A stretch of 64,000 nt of DNA from contig NZ_JACHFE010000004.1 of the NCBI RefSeq assembly GCF_014201735.1, positions 62,001-126,000 of the forward strand, written 5' to 3'. This DNA comes from Marinobacter oulmenensis. Its GTDB lineage: Bacteria; Pseudomonadota; Gammaproteobacteria; Pseudomonadales; Oleiphilaceae. Of the stretch, positions 42,379 through 51,110 are shown in pieces (within the stretch, counting starts at the first letter, position 1; the number at the start of each line of letters is the position of its first letter). The notes beneath the pieces are model-generated. The model saw only the letters and a list, made by a program, of their open reading frames with translations. It had not been told where the DNA came from and ran no database searches. The translations under genes and the position numbers were made by a program.

Positions 42379-42453
42379 CTGGTTTTATATACAGTGATTT
42401 GACTATATACAGTGTTTTATCCAGTGTAAAGTCTGTCATGAAATTTTATACAG
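42379..42453. promoter_or_regulatory. LexA operator region with three half-site clusters
   Basis: Box 1 at 42379-42394 (CTG, ten bases, CAG: a full match to the gamma-proteobacterial SOS box). An imperfect box lies at 42397-42412, where CTGTATATAG on the minus strand repeats the left arm of box 1 but the other arm is lost. A third at 42438-42453 reads ATG, ten bases, CAG (minus strand CTGTATAAAATTTCAT, one half intact). The lexA promoter lies between them. The third site lies about 70 bases before the divergent amidoligase gene and could influence it. Confidence 0.75.
42402..42430 (-). promoter_or_regulatory. Sigma-70 promoter of lexA-sulA
   Basis: The minus strand shows TTTACA (42425-42430), a 17-base spacer and TATAGT (42402-42407). 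The -10 region overlaps the imperfect second LexA box, as expected for an autorepressed promoter. Confidence 0.65.
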
Positions 42454-42522
42454 GGGCAGCCAGACCGTCCTCGACGGTGTGGTATGGTGAGCGCTACTTA
42501 AATAATGGAAGCAGCCAATACT

Positions 42523-43524
42523 ATGAGCGCAAAGCAACGTTGCCACCTGCCAAAAACCACGAAGGCCAATGATGGATCGGAGCGCAAGGTGGGCGTGGAA
42601 ATCGAGCTTTCCGGGCTCGGCTACGAAAGTCTGGTCAGCCACGCTGCCCGCCTTCTCGGGGGCTCTTCAGAAACGGTCTCCCGTTATGTCAGTCGCATCA
42701 ACACAGAGTCGGGCGATTTCACCGTTGAGCTGGATGCCGATCCCATCAAGGAAATGGACCTGACGGACGACCGATTGCCAGAGTCCTTGAGGGAGTTTGG
42801 CAGCCAGGCAATGAGCCTCATTGACTACGCCGCAGAACGCCTGGTTCCGCTGGAAATCGTCGGCCCGCCCATGCCCCTTTCGGAACTGGAACTGATTGAA
42901 AGTCTGGTGGACGAACTCCGTGACCTGGGCGCCAAGGGCAGCCGGGAAGCGCCCTACTTCGCGTTCGGGCTTCAGCTCAACCCCCAGCTACCGGATCTTG
43001 AGCCGGAAACCCTGGTTCGCTATATGCAGGCGTTCGCGGCTCTGTATGACTGGCTCAAGGCCCGGCACCAGTTGGACATCAGCCGGAAGCTGACAACCTA
43101 TATTGAGCCCTGGAGCAGCCGGTATGTGCAGACGTTGATGGCGGATCACTACAATCCGGACCTGCGTACCCTCATGGCTGATTACCTACGACACAACCCG
43201 ACCCGCAACCGGGCGCTGGACCTGCTGCCTCTGTTCCGGCACCTGGACGAGGAATGGCTGGCCCGGTTCGTGGACGACCCGCGCATCAAGAGCCGGCCAA
43301 CCCTTCATTACCGGCTGCCGGACTGCGACATCGATAACCCGGAATGGCACTTCTCCTCAGTCTGGAATGACTGGGTGGTTCTGGAAAACCTGGCCAATAA
43401 CCCGGAGGATCTCCAGGAGCTTCGGGCGTGCTTTCGTGAATCACAGAAGCTGAACTTCCATAACCTGACCCACACCTGGCGTGAAACGACGGAACAGTGG
43501 CTGAGCCGGAAGGGTTATGTCTGA
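42523..43524 (+). CDS. Amidoligase-family protein (Amidoligase_2 type)
   Basis: A 333-residue protein of the glutamine synthetase/gamma-glutamylcysteine ligase superfamily. Recognisable elements are VGVEIELSG (residues 23-31, the metal/ATP-binding glutamates), GDFTVELD (64-71), EIVGPPMPLSEL (111-122) and FGLQLNP (148-154), then a mainly helical half. Family members are predicted to make amide or peptide bonds to small molecules or protein side chains. Comparative studies found them paired with class-I glutamine amidotransferases, as here: the next gene overlaps by 8 bp. I start at the ATG at 42523 rather than one six codons earlier. LexA half-sites lie upstream. The substrate is unknown. Confidence 0.78.
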   Translation: MSAKQRCHLPKTTKANDGSERKVGVEIELSGLGYESLVSHAARLLGGSSETVSRYVSRINTESGDFTVELDADPIKEMDLTDDRLPESLREFGSQAMSLIDYAAERLVPLEIVGPPMPLSELELIESLVDELRDLGAKGSREAPYFAFGLQLNPQLPDLEPETLVRYMQAFAALYDWLKARHQLDISRKLTTYIEPWSSRYVQTLMADHYNPDLRTLMADYLRHNPTRNRALDLLPLFRHLDEEWLARFVDDPRIKSRPTLHYRLPDCDIDNPEWHFSSVWNDWVVLENLANNPEDLQELRACFRESQKLNFHNLTHTWRETTEQWLSRKGYV

Positions 43525-44248
43525 GCATCCGGAAGCTCCCGAATTACCGGGAGTTACCATCGGCGTCAGCGGCCCTTCCCGGAAGGGTACTGCCCAGAGG
43601 CTGATCAATCTTGGCCTACGTTTACATGGCGCCCGTACGCACTATATCCGGCCCGGCGATCGCATCGATGTAGACCTGCTCGACGGGCTGGTCCTGTCCG
43701 GCGGAACCCATGTGCACCCGTCCAACTATGGCCAGGAGCCTCAGGTCACCGCTCGCTATGACCGGCAACGGGACAGCACCGACATCCATCTGCTCAAACG
43801 CGCCGAGGATCTGGGTATTCCGGTCTTCGGCATCTGCCGTGGCGCCCAGTTCATCAATGTTTTCCATGGCGGTTCGCTGTGCCAGAACGTGACGCCACTG
43901 CGGGAAAACACCCGCCACCGCCCATTACTGCTGCCGCTACAGACCGTGCGTCTGGTCCGGGACAGCCGGCTGGGCCGATTGATGCACAACCCCGTCATCG
44001 GTGCCAACCGGATTCACAGCCAGGCCATCAAACGCCTGGGGCGAAACCTGCGTGTCACGGCGCTGGATAATGACCTGTTTGTACAGGCCATCGAAAACAC
44101 CGGCCGCCAGTGGCTGATGGGCGTGCAATGGCACCCGGAATACCTGCTTTACCACGCCGGCCACCGGCGCATCTTCAGCCATTTTGTCCAGGCTGCCGAG
44201 GCGCGAAAACTGGAAAGGCTCGAACGGCGTAGTGATACTGCCGACTGA
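43517..44248 (+). CDS. Class-I glutamine amidotransferase-like hydrolase (peptidase C26 type)
   Basis: A 243-residue protein similar to gamma-glutamyl-GABA hydrolases (PuuD type). It has the nucleophile elbow GICRGAQ (C107) and the His/Glu pair WHPEYL (H206, E208), a complete catalytic triad. The N-terminal SGGTHVHPSNYG segment and the RIHSQAIKRLG stretch are also family-like. Its start lies inside the end of the amidoligase gene (8-bp overlap), so the pair is translationally coupled. Likely it hydrolyses gamma-glutamyl amides or supplies ammonia to, or reverses, the amidoligase reaction. There is no polyamine gene nearby, so a puuD role in putrescine breakdown is not favoured. Confidence 0.8.
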   Translation: MSEHPEAPELPGVTIGVSGPSRKGTAQRLINLGLRLHGARTHYIRPGDRIDVDLLDGLVLSGGTHVHPSNYGQEPQVTARYDRQRDSTDIHLLKRAEDLGIPVFGICRGAQFINVFHGGSLCQNVTPLRENTRHRPLLLPLQTVRLVRDSRLGRLMHNPVIGANRIHSQAIKRLGRNLRVTALDNDLFVQAIENTGRQWLMGVQWHPEYLLYHAGHRRIFSHFVQAAEARKLERLERRSDTAD

Positions 44249-44262
44249 TCAAGGAGACCGTC

Positions 44263-44955
44263 ATGCCGAACACCAAGACTTCCCGTTTACTCACCGCAGG
44301 CGTGCTTACAGCCACCCTGTCGCCGCTCATGGCTGTCGCCGGGGAGGTTTCTCTCACCGGCCAGGGCAGCGTCAGCTACACTCCGGATAGCGCTCGGCTG
44401 CAATTTACCGCCAGCGCCGAGCACCCTCTGGCGGAAAAAGCCTCCGGGCAGGTCACCGAAACCATGGCGCAGTGGCGCGACGCCATCAGCGACTACCGGG
44501 ACCAGTTGCAGGATTACTCCGACGCCCGGGTTAACCTGTACACACGACAGGAGCCCCTGCGGGACAAGGATCAGGAACGCGAGACACTGGCGGTGGCCAG
44601 CCAGACCGTCAGCTTCACCATCAATGACCTGGAACTGCTCAACCCACTTCTGGAAGAAGCGCAGAGCCTGGGGCTGCAATACCATCTGGGCAATGGCCAG
44701 TTTTTCCATTCCAATGCCGAGCAAATGGAACAGCAGGCCCTGGCCAACGCCATTGCCGACGCCCGGCAGAGGTGCGAATTTGTCGCCGGGCAACTGGACC
44801 AGACCTGCGGTGAGGTCATCCGCATCAATATCGATGGCGGCTTCCGGCCCGCCCCAATGATGATGGCAGAATCCCGGGCCAAATCCGACACTGTCACCAG
44901 CGTCGGCCCACGGGAAATCACCGCCAGTGTGAACGCCACCTTCAACCTGGACTGA
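44263..44955 (+). CDS. Secreted SIMPL domain protein (DUF541)
   Basis: A 230-residue protein with a signal peptide (about 1-26, cut after AVA) and a periplasmic SIMPL/DUF541 domain. The start of the mature part, GEVSLTGQGSVSYTPDSARLQFTASAEHP, is typical, as is the later NGQFFHSNAEQMEQQALANAIADARQRCEFVAGQLDQ. Members such as E. coli YggE occur in the periplasm and are tied to oxidative stress, but the function is unsettled. Two cysteines in the later half may form a disulfide. It is 14 bp after the amidotransferase gene with a ribosome site (AAGGAG) close upstream, so the three may be one operon. Confidence 0.85.
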   Translation: MPNTKTSRLLTAGVLTATLSPLMAVAGEVSLTGQGSVSYTPDSARLQFTASAEHPLAEKASGQVTETMAQWRDAISDYRDQLQDYSDARVNLYTRQEPLRDKDQERETLAVASQTVSFTINDLELLNPLLEEAQSLGLQYHLGNGQFFHSNAEQMEQQALANAIADARQRCEFVAGQLDQTCGEVIRINIDGGFRPAPMMMAESRAKSDTVTSVGPREITASVNATFNLD

Positions 44956-44994
44956 AAACGCCCACAAAGGCGCCTCTGGTCAATCCGGAGCGCC

Positions 44995-47900
44995 CTAGAA
45001 ATCCCGGTTGTAGAAGATATCCAGCGAAGCGGCCAGGCCACTGGCCGCTTCCAGATAGAAGTACCGGCCCAACTGATAACGGAGCGCAACGGTAGTAACC
45101 GGCTCAAAGATCCCCACTGCATAGCGAAGGCTCAGATCCTCGGTGATGTCTCCACTGGCAACCACCGAGGCTTCGTCGCCGGAGCCTTCAGCCTCAACCA
45201 CCAGATTACGAATCCCCAGCTCCTCACCAATGCCGCGGGTAAACCGGCTGGCCTGGGTCAGTCCCAGTGAGATTGCTGCCCGGCTTAACTGCCCCTGATC
45301 ACTCTGGCCCTGGGGCGGACGCCCCAGCACGATATAGGAAAGCGCCTCGTTCTGTGACATGGGGGGCTCGGAAAACACTTCGGTTTCGGGCTCGTCAACC
45401 GGCCCGGACAGCCTGATGCCCGCCACCACGGTATCGACCGTACGGACCGCTTCGATATCCAGATAGGGGCGGGTCAACGGCCCGACAAACTGGACCCGGG
45501 CGCGCCGTAGCGACAGTTCCTGCCCAAAAGCCTCGTACTGGCCGTTAGTCAGCCTCAGGGCCCCACGGGTCTCCATGTTGTCACCGATTCGCAGGGTTCC
45601 GGCCAGATCACCGGTCACACCGAAGGCCTCGAAGGTGACACGATCCGACCCGACAACCACCGTCACATCCATGGCCAGCCTGCGAATGGCTGGCTCCTGT
45701 TTCTCGATGCCGACAATCACTTCATCCTCAGACACCGACACCGCCGACTCGGGCAGCTCCGGAATCTCAATCTCACCACGGGGCACCTGCACCTCTCCGG
45801 TAATGGACAGCTCTCCCCCTCGGAAGCGGATATCCAACTCCGGCGCCGCCTCGATGCGGGCATAGGGCTCGTAAGTTACCGGCAGGCGTTGACCGGTAAG
45901 CGTCAGTGAAAACTCCGGCTCCCCGGCCCAACGTACGCTCCCATCAACACGACCGTTGCTGCGATCATTACTCTGCCACCGGCCACTGACATCGGCGGAT
46001 TGACCCCGGAAACGAAGCGTGGCGAAGGCCTCCTCCACCGGCATAGGCAGGGAGGGATCAAAAATCCGACCATCCGATAGTGCCAGCTCTCCCCGGGTAT
46101 CGGGACGCAGAAGCGGCCCGGACAGACGCACCTGGCCGTTGACCCTGCCGGCAATGGTTTCCAGTCCGGCAATTGGCTGAAGCAGGGCCAGGTCCAGATC
46201 CGATACCCGGAACTGCCCCTCAACCTGGCGGTCTTCGGTCACCGGATCCACCGCCAGATCCAGTCCGAGATCGCCAAGTTCCGGCCCCTGCAAGCGTACC
46301 TGCAGGTCCGCCTGTTCGGGGCTCAGGGCCAGGTCCACGGTGAACATTCGATGTGCCAGTTGCTGCCAGTCATCCTTTACCCGGATCTCAAAACGGCCAT
46401 CGCCGGCGTCCAGGTGCATCTCACCGGAGGCTCCCTGATCGGACATTGACAGGGCAATGTCTGCTTCCAGGTCTGCCTGCCAGCGCAAATCCGCCGGCAA
46501 CAGCGGCTCCAGAGCCGAGGCGGGCAGCCCACGTACCAGGTACTCAATACGAGGCTCCGGCCACAGTCGCTGATCCTCGGCGCACACCGAACTGTCCTGC
46601 CAGCGCCAGCAGTGAGCGCCCAGGGTTGTATCCCCTTCCCTGGAGACGGAAAGGTCTGCCGGCCCGGTGAGTTGCCAGGTCTGATCCGGCCCGGGGATAT
46701 CGATACGCCCCTGTTCAACAACCCCCTGCCATTGCTGAAACTGCTCGTCGAGCCCCCCGACAAACCGCAGCGACAGACTCGCCTCCGGGTTGGCGGCCTC
46801 CAGCGTCAGGCGATGATCATCGAGGGACCCTTCGATGCCGGCCGACAGCTTGCTCAGCTCCTGACCATAAGCCCGGACATCCCGGGCGTTCAGCTCACCC
46901 TTCAGGCGGCCATTCCGGGACACACGGGCTTCCAGATCGGCCCGCTCCACCAGAACCGAGTCCTGCCAGCGCAACCCGCTGCCAGTCAGGGTGAGCTCGC
47001 CCTCCGGCTGATCCGGCGATCCCCTGACAGCCAGGTCACCACTGAGCTTGCCCGACAGCCCCGGGAGCAACTGTTCGGGTTGGGGAAGCTCGGCACGCAA
47101 GTCGGCTTCAAGGCTCCTGCCATACTGCCCCCGCCCCTCAATCCGGTTATCTCCTACAACCAGCCGGAATTGCTCCAACAACCAGTTGTCGTCCTCGGAG
47201 GAAAGTCGGCCTTCTGCACGGGCTGTCTGCTGCTGCCAGGTCCCGCCCAGATCCCACCGGGCCGAAAACGCTGGCAACCCGCCGGCAACCGTATGGCCTT
47301 CGGTCTTGACGTCACCATCCAGGCTGGCTTCGGGAACCGGCAGCCAATAGCCGGGATTGAATGCTTCCAGAACCGCGGAGGCCTGCCAGGAAACCGAAGA
47401 CGCCAGAGTCACCGTGCCCTCCCCCCGAAGGGAACCACCATCACTGGTCATCACCAGACGGGTGACCTGTACACGACTGCGATCCCCGGTCACGCTTGCC
47501 TCAAGCCCGGCCGGCCCGGTTGGCCCATCAACATCGGCCTGAAGATCACCTTCAAAAACGCCGTCCCGATAGCTCAAGTCGCCACGGGCCCGCTCAAGCT
47601 GCACTGCAGGGGGCGCCATATCAGGTACCAGGCCGTACCATGGGAAACGCTCAAGACGGGCTTCCCCACTGGCAACCAGTCCGTCCGACCAGTCGGCCTG
47701 GCCGGTCAGGGTAAGGCTGCCGGTGCCCTGACCGCTGTCACCCGAAGCCGGTCCCGACAAGGTCAATTCCAGGTCCGATACCCCCTGAAGTGTCACCTGT
47801 CCGAAGACCGTCGCCTCAATGCCGGGAGCGGCATCTGCCAGTGTGGCCTGGCTCCGGGTCTCAAAGCCCTTGGCCAGCGAGCCTGACAGTGCCAAGCGCC

Positions 47901-48765
47901 AGTCCTCGAGCGTCAGGGTTTCCGGTAAGGAGTCATGTGCGCGGAAACGCGGCGCGCGCAGTCGGGCGTTAGCGGGCAGCCCTGGCTGCAATGGCTGCAC
48001 TCCACCCTCCAGAGCGGCCTCCAGGTAGCCCTTGCTCTCGCCATTGACACGAACATCCCGGACGCTGCCGGACAGGTTCAGAACCAGGCGCCAGTGCTCG
48101 CCGGAGGGCGGCGGCAGACTTGCTTCCAGCCGGAGGTCCAACGGCCAGTCGCCACGGGTTTCCACCCGTCCTTCCGCGTTGACCTGCACCTGCTGCCGCC
48201 GGTAACTCAGCCGCTCAACGTTCAATGCCGCACCGGATGCCTGCCCGCGAAATTCCAGCTGATCCCATACCTTGGAACCATTGACCACGAGCGTGCCCAG
48301 GCGCACTTCCCGGATATCAAGACTGATCGGAAGATCAATACCGGGTAGCGATGGCGCATCCGTCGAATCGCTTTCCCCGGAATCCTCAAGCGTCACCGAG
48401 ACCTGTTCTGCCGCCAGCCGCTCCAGGCACAGGCTGGCGTGCAGAAGACAGCTCGGCGACCAGTCGATGTCCGGCTTAACCGCCCGGACGCCGACCCCAT
48501 AGCCCTGCCATTGCAAACGTTCTGCCTGCCAGTGTCCCAACAGGCTGCCCCGGCCATCATCGACGGCCAGGCCCGGGATCTGTTCAATTACCCAGGCTGT
48601 ACCGGCGTCTGTCCGCAACGCAAGCACAATTGTGGTGACGGCTAACACAACCAGGAACAGCAGCAGCCCGACGATACGCAGCGGCCATCGCCACCAGTTC
48701 CCTGACGGCCGGCGTGGCGCTATCTCCCGGTGATCCGGTCCGGCTTCAGGATGATGCTCGCTCAC
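44995..48765 (-). CDS. tamB: TamB, outer membrane biogenesis protein
   Basis: TamB spans the periplasm and works with TamA in autotransporter insertion and lipid transport to the outer membrane. The protein of about 1256 residues has an N-terminal membrane anchor (about residues 20-45 of this start, WPLRIVGLLLFLVVLAVTTIVLAL), a long beta-rich region of AsmA/taperin-type repeats, and the C-terminal DUF490 domain (about 930-1256, with LRLTNGQYEAFGQELSLRRARVQF and the final YFLEAASGLAASLDIFYNRDF). I start it at a GTG overlapping the tamA stop as GTGA, preceded by GGGGCCGGA; a TTG eleven codons upstream is less likely. It follows tamA directly. Confidence 0.93.
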   Translation of the reverse strand: MSEHHPEAGPDHREIAPRRPSGNWWRWPLRIVGLLLFLVVLAVTTIVLALRTDAGTAWVIEQIPGLAVDDGRGSLLGHWQAERLQWQGYGVGVRAVKPDIDWSPSCLLHASLCLERLAAEQVSVTLEDSGESDSTDAPSLPGIDLPISLDIREVRLGTLVVNGSKVWDQLEFRGQASGAALNVERLSYRRQQVQVNAEGRVETRGDWPLDLRLEASLPPPSGEHWRLVLNLSGSVRDVRVNGESKGYLEAALEGGVQPLQPGLPANARLRAPRFRAHDSLPETLTLEDWRLALSGSLAKGFETRSQATLADAAPGIEATVFGQVTLQGVSDLELTLSGPASGDSGQGTGSLTLTGQADWSDGLVASGEARLERFPWYGLVPDMAPPAVQLERARGDLSYRDGVFEGDLQADVDGPTGPAGLEASVTGDRSRVQVTRLVMTSDGGSLRGEGTVTLASSVSWQASAVLEAFNPGYWLPVPEASLDGDVKTEGHTVAGGLPAFSARWDLGGTWQQQTARAEGRLSSEDDNWLLEQFRLVVGDNRIEGRGQYGRSLEADLRAELPQPEQLLPGLSGKLSGDLAVRGSPDQPEGELTLTGSGLRWQDSVLVERADLEARVSRNGRLKGELNARDVRAYGQELSKLSAGIEGSLDDHRLTLEAANPEASLSLRFVGGLDEQFQQWQGVVEQGRIDIPGPDQTWQLTGPADLSVSREGDTTLGAHCWRWQDSSVCAEDQRLWPEPRIEYLVRGLPASALEPLLPADLRWQADLEADIALSMSDQGASGEMHLDAGDGRFEIRVKDDWQQLAHRMFTVDLALSPEQADLQVRLQGPELGDLGLDLAVDPVTEDRQVEGQFRVSDLDLALLQPIAGLETIAGRVNGQVRLSGPLLRPDTRGELALSDGRIFDPSLPMPVEEAFATLRFRGQSADVSGRWQSNDRSNGRVDGSVRWAGEPEFSLTLTGQRLPVTYEPYARIEAAPELDIRFRGGELSITGEVQVPRGEIEIPELPESAVSVSEDEVIVGIEKQEPAIRRLAMDVTVVVGSDRVTFEAFGVTGDLAGTLRIGDNMETRGALRLTNGQYEAFGQELSLRRARVQFVGPLTRPYLDIEAVRTVDTVVAGIRLSGPVDEPETEVFSEPPMSQNEALSYIVLGRPPQGQSDQGQLSRAAISLGLTQASRFTRGIGEELGIRNLVVEAEGSGDEASVVASGDITEDLSLRYAVGIFEPVTTVALRYQLGRYFYLEAASGLAASLDIFYNRDF

Positions 48766-50510
48766 AGTTCCGGCCCCATTGAGAAGTGCACGCGCCAACC
48801 GCCGCCAAACTGCTCATCCAGGCCCTTGGCGATATCCAGTCGCAAAGGGCCCACCGGGCTGACCCAGCGCAGGCCCATGCCGACACCGGTGGCCAACGGA
48901 TCAAACAGATCCTCCACGGCATTACCGCGATCGTAAAAGGCGGCCAATCGCCAGTCCTGGATGAATTCGTACTGGTACTCCATGCTGCCGACTACCAGGT
49001 ACCGGCCGCCAATAGCCACATCGTCCTCATCCTCGGGCGACAGGGTCTCATAGCCATAACCCCGAACGCTCTGGTCACCACCGGCAAAGAAACGCAGAGA
49101 CGGCGGCACGTCCGAAAAGCGGTTGGTGGCAACGCCGCCCAGATTGAAGCGGGTCAGGAACCGGTGGCGATCGGCCAGGGTATACAGTCCCTTGGCCAGC
49201 AGATTCACATGCAGTATGTCCACATCCGACAACAGTGCCCGGTGCGATCCACTCACATCCAGTTGCAGGCGGTAGCCCTGGGAGGGATCCAGCGGGGAAT
49301 CGGCACTGAGTTTCGAGTAGCTCAGGCCCGGCAGTAATAGCGTGGATGTGTTCGAAGGCTCATCGCCGATGCGGTACTTCTCCCCCTCCCAGCGCAGCGA
49401 GGCTACCTGCATCCACCCGGAATCCAGTTTGTGGCTCCAGTGCTGGCCAAGGGTGAGCCGCTGGGACTGGACATCTTCCACATGTTCCCGCTGGTAGCCT
49501 GTGGAAAAACGAAGGGAATCGGACATTGGCGGGTCCAGCGGTATCTCATACCAGCCGGTCACATTCTGGCGGGGTTTGGCCAGCTCCGTCTCCGCACCCC
49601 GGCGATGCCCCTGGTCGTTGATGTAATGCTCGCGCCAGGTACCACGGAAACGGGGCCCCACATCGGTGGAAAAGCCAACACCCGCGGCCACCGACCGCGG
49701 CGGCCTCGGCGTCAGGCCAACATCCACAGGGATAACACCATCGCTGGCCTCTGACGGCGATGCATCCACATCCACACCTGAAAAATAGCCACTGTTGGAC
49801 AGGTCCTGGCTGAGCGTCGCCACGTCATCAGCGTTGTAAGGCGTGCCGGGCTCAAAGCGCACGAACTGTTGCAGGAGCTCATCATCAAAACCGTGGTCGC
49901 CAGTGAAGGTCACGTCACCCAGGCGATAACGTTCACCCGGCCGATAGTCGAGCAGAATATCGGCCACCTTTTCATCCGGATTGACTTCCAGGCGGCGGGT
50001 CAGGAAATCACCATCAAAGTACCCGAGCCGGCTGGCCCGGTTGCTCAGGGTATCTCGGAGCACATTGTACTGGCCGTGGTTGAGAGTATCGCCCTCGGCG
50101 GGATGCTCAGGCAACGCCGCAAGGAACGCGTCCTGTACCGACGGCTCTGCTTCAACAATATGGACGGACCGGGACCGGATGCGCACAGGTTCGCCCGGGT
50201 TAACCGTGAGCCTCAGGCGGGCGGGATCACCACCGGCGGGCTCCACCTGCCAGCGTATGTCAGGATCGTAATACCCCAGCGCCCGCACCGCCTCGCGAAC
50301 CTGTTCCACGGCCGTTGGCGCGTAACGGCGCAGGCCATCGGCGGTACGGCCCTCCACTTCCCCCAGAAACACGCGGGCGTTCTCCTGCAAACGCCCGTAA
50401 TCCCCGGGCACTTCCACCTCAACCTGATTGGCCAGTGCGCTACGACACACCCATAAAGAAGCAGGCAGCAGGACAGCAGCGATGTATCGGGGAAAACGGC
50501 TCTGCAACAT
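48762..50510 (-). CDS. tamA: TamA, Omp85-family outer membrane protein
   Basis: TamA is the outer-membrane partner of TamB. The 582-residue protein has a signal peptide (1-28, ending SALA), three POTRA-like domains in the first 250 residues (VEVPGDYGRLQENARVFLGE..., VRIRSRSVHIVEAEP, YRLGDVTFTGDHGF), and a 16-strand barrel with the Omp85 motif RFFAGGDQSVRGYGYETLSP. It ends with a typical outer-membrane C-terminus. I start at the ATG at 50510; longer readings run through the tRNA genes. Confidence 0.95.
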   Translation of the reverse strand: MLQSRFPRYIAAVLLPASLWVCRSALANQVEVEVPGDYGRLQENARVFLGEVEGRTADGLRRYAPTAVEQVREAVRALGYYDPDIRWQVEPAGGDPARLRLTVNPGEPVRIRSRSVHIVEAEPSVQDAFLAALPEHPAEGDTLNHGQYNVLRDTLSNRASRLGYFDGDFLTRRLEVNPDEKVADILLDYRPGERYRLGDVTFTGDHGFDDELLQQFVRFEPGTPYNADDVATLSQDLSNSGYFSGVDVDASPSEASDGVIPVDVGLTPRPPRSVAAGVGFSTDVGPRFRGTWREHYINDQGHRRGAETELAKPRQNVTGWYEIPLDPPMSDSLRFSTGYQREHVEDVQSQRLTLGQHWSHKLDSGWMQVASLRWEGEKYRIGDEPSNTSTLLLPGLSYSKLSADSPLDPSQGYRLQLDVSGSHRALLSDVDILHVNLLAKGLYTLADRHRFLTRFNLGGVATNRFSDVPPSLRFFAGGDQSVRGYGYETLSPEDEDDVAIGGRYLVVGSMEYQYEFIQDWRLAAFYDRGNAVEDLFDPLATGVGMGLRWVSPVGPLRLDIAKGLDEQFGGGWRVHFSMGPEL

Positions 50511-50621
50511 GGTGGCTCTGGTATTCCGAACGGCAAACCCCGAGTGTAACGGTTGGCTCTCAGCAGAATCCATGCCGGAGAAGTGAATTTCCCGAAAGGA
50601 CAGGCGAAAACGGGCAGGCAT

Positions 50622-50653
50622 AAAAAAAGCAGACCCCGGAGGATCTGCTTTTT
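50622..50653 (-). terminator. Intrinsic terminator after tRNA operon
   Basis: A stem (AAAAAGCAGATCC paired with GGGTCTGCTTTTT, one mismatch region) with a short GC loop and a T-run on the minus strand, six bases after the last tRNA. The T/A-rich base of the stem makes it bidirectional in appearance. Confidence 0.85.
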
Positions 50654-50659
50654 CGAATC

Positions 50660-50735
50660 TGGTGGGTGGTGCAGGGATCGAACCTGCGACCCTCGGCTTG
50701 TAAGGCCGATGCTCTCCCAACTGAGCTAACCACCC
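50660..50735 (-). tRNA. tRNA-Val (TAC)
   Basis: A 76-base cloverleaf on the minus strand with encoded CCA. The acceptor stem is GGGTGGT/ACCACCC, and the anticodon loop CTTACAA gives anticodon TAC (GUA codons). The T arm holds GGTTCGATCC. It is the last gene of the tRNA cluster and identical in the visible parts to the copy at 50832-50907. Confidence 0.97.
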
Positions 50736-50739
50736 AAAG

Positions 50740-50816
50740 TGGCGGAGCGGACGGGACTCGAACCCGCGACCCCCGGCGTGACAGGCCGGTATTCTAACCA
50801 ACTGAACTACCGCTCC
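50740..50816 (-). tRNA. tRNA-Asp (GTC)
   Basis: A 77-base cloverleaf on the minus strand with encoded CCA. The acceptor stem is GGAGCGG/CCGCTCC with discriminator G, and anticodon loop CTGTCAC gives GTC. It lies 4 bp before the last tRNA-Val. Confidence 0.97.
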
Positions 50817-50831
50817 ACATTGCCTCTGGAA

Positions 50832-50907
50832 TGGTGGGTGGTGCAGGGATCGAACCTGCGACCCTCGGCTTGTAAGGCCGATGCTCTCCCAACTGAGCTA
50901 ACCACCC
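50832..50907 (-). tRNA. tRNA-Val (TAC), first copy
   Basis: A 76-base tRNA on the minus strand with CCA and the same sequence as the other tRNA-Val here. It is the first gene of the Val-Asp-Val cluster, 100 bases after a strong promoter. Confidence 0.97.
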
Positions 50908-51006
50908 GCTCACGGTCTTACTCTTCTTCAGACTGAGGCAAACATCCGGCGCGCCTTCCGGCACTTTGCTGATACAGCGTTGCTGTCTCAACCGAACGAG
51001 GTGCGC

Positions 51007-51034
51007 ATTTTAAGCATTTCAGGGCCGGTGTCAA
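51007..51034 (-). promoter_or_regulatory. Sigma-70 promoter of tRNA operon
   Basis: The minus strand has TTGACA (51029-51034), a 16-base spacer and TAAAAT (51007-51012), followed by a GC-rich discriminator (GCGCACC). This is a strong, stringent-type stable RNA promoter about 100 bases before the first tRNA-Val. An AT-rich stretch just upstream of the -35 box could be an UP element. Confidence 0.85.
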
Positions 51035-51110
51035 ACATTTTCGGCAAAAATATCGAATTTCCACCTGCCCGGCTAACGCGAGCATTTTTTAATCAAAATC
51101 AGCAGCTTGG

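Noticed and set aside
46612..47886. Plus-strand open frame of 424 codons
   Set aside because: Antisense to tamB, which is convincingly the real gene.
50511..50801. N-terminal extension of tamA through the tRNA region
   Set aside because: The extension reads through a terminator and tRNA genes. The ATG at 50510 gives a proper signal peptide.
50739..50936. Plus-strand reading frame of 65 codons over the tRNA genes
   Set aside because: It is the antisense of tRNA-Asp and tRNA-Val, a well-known false gene call.
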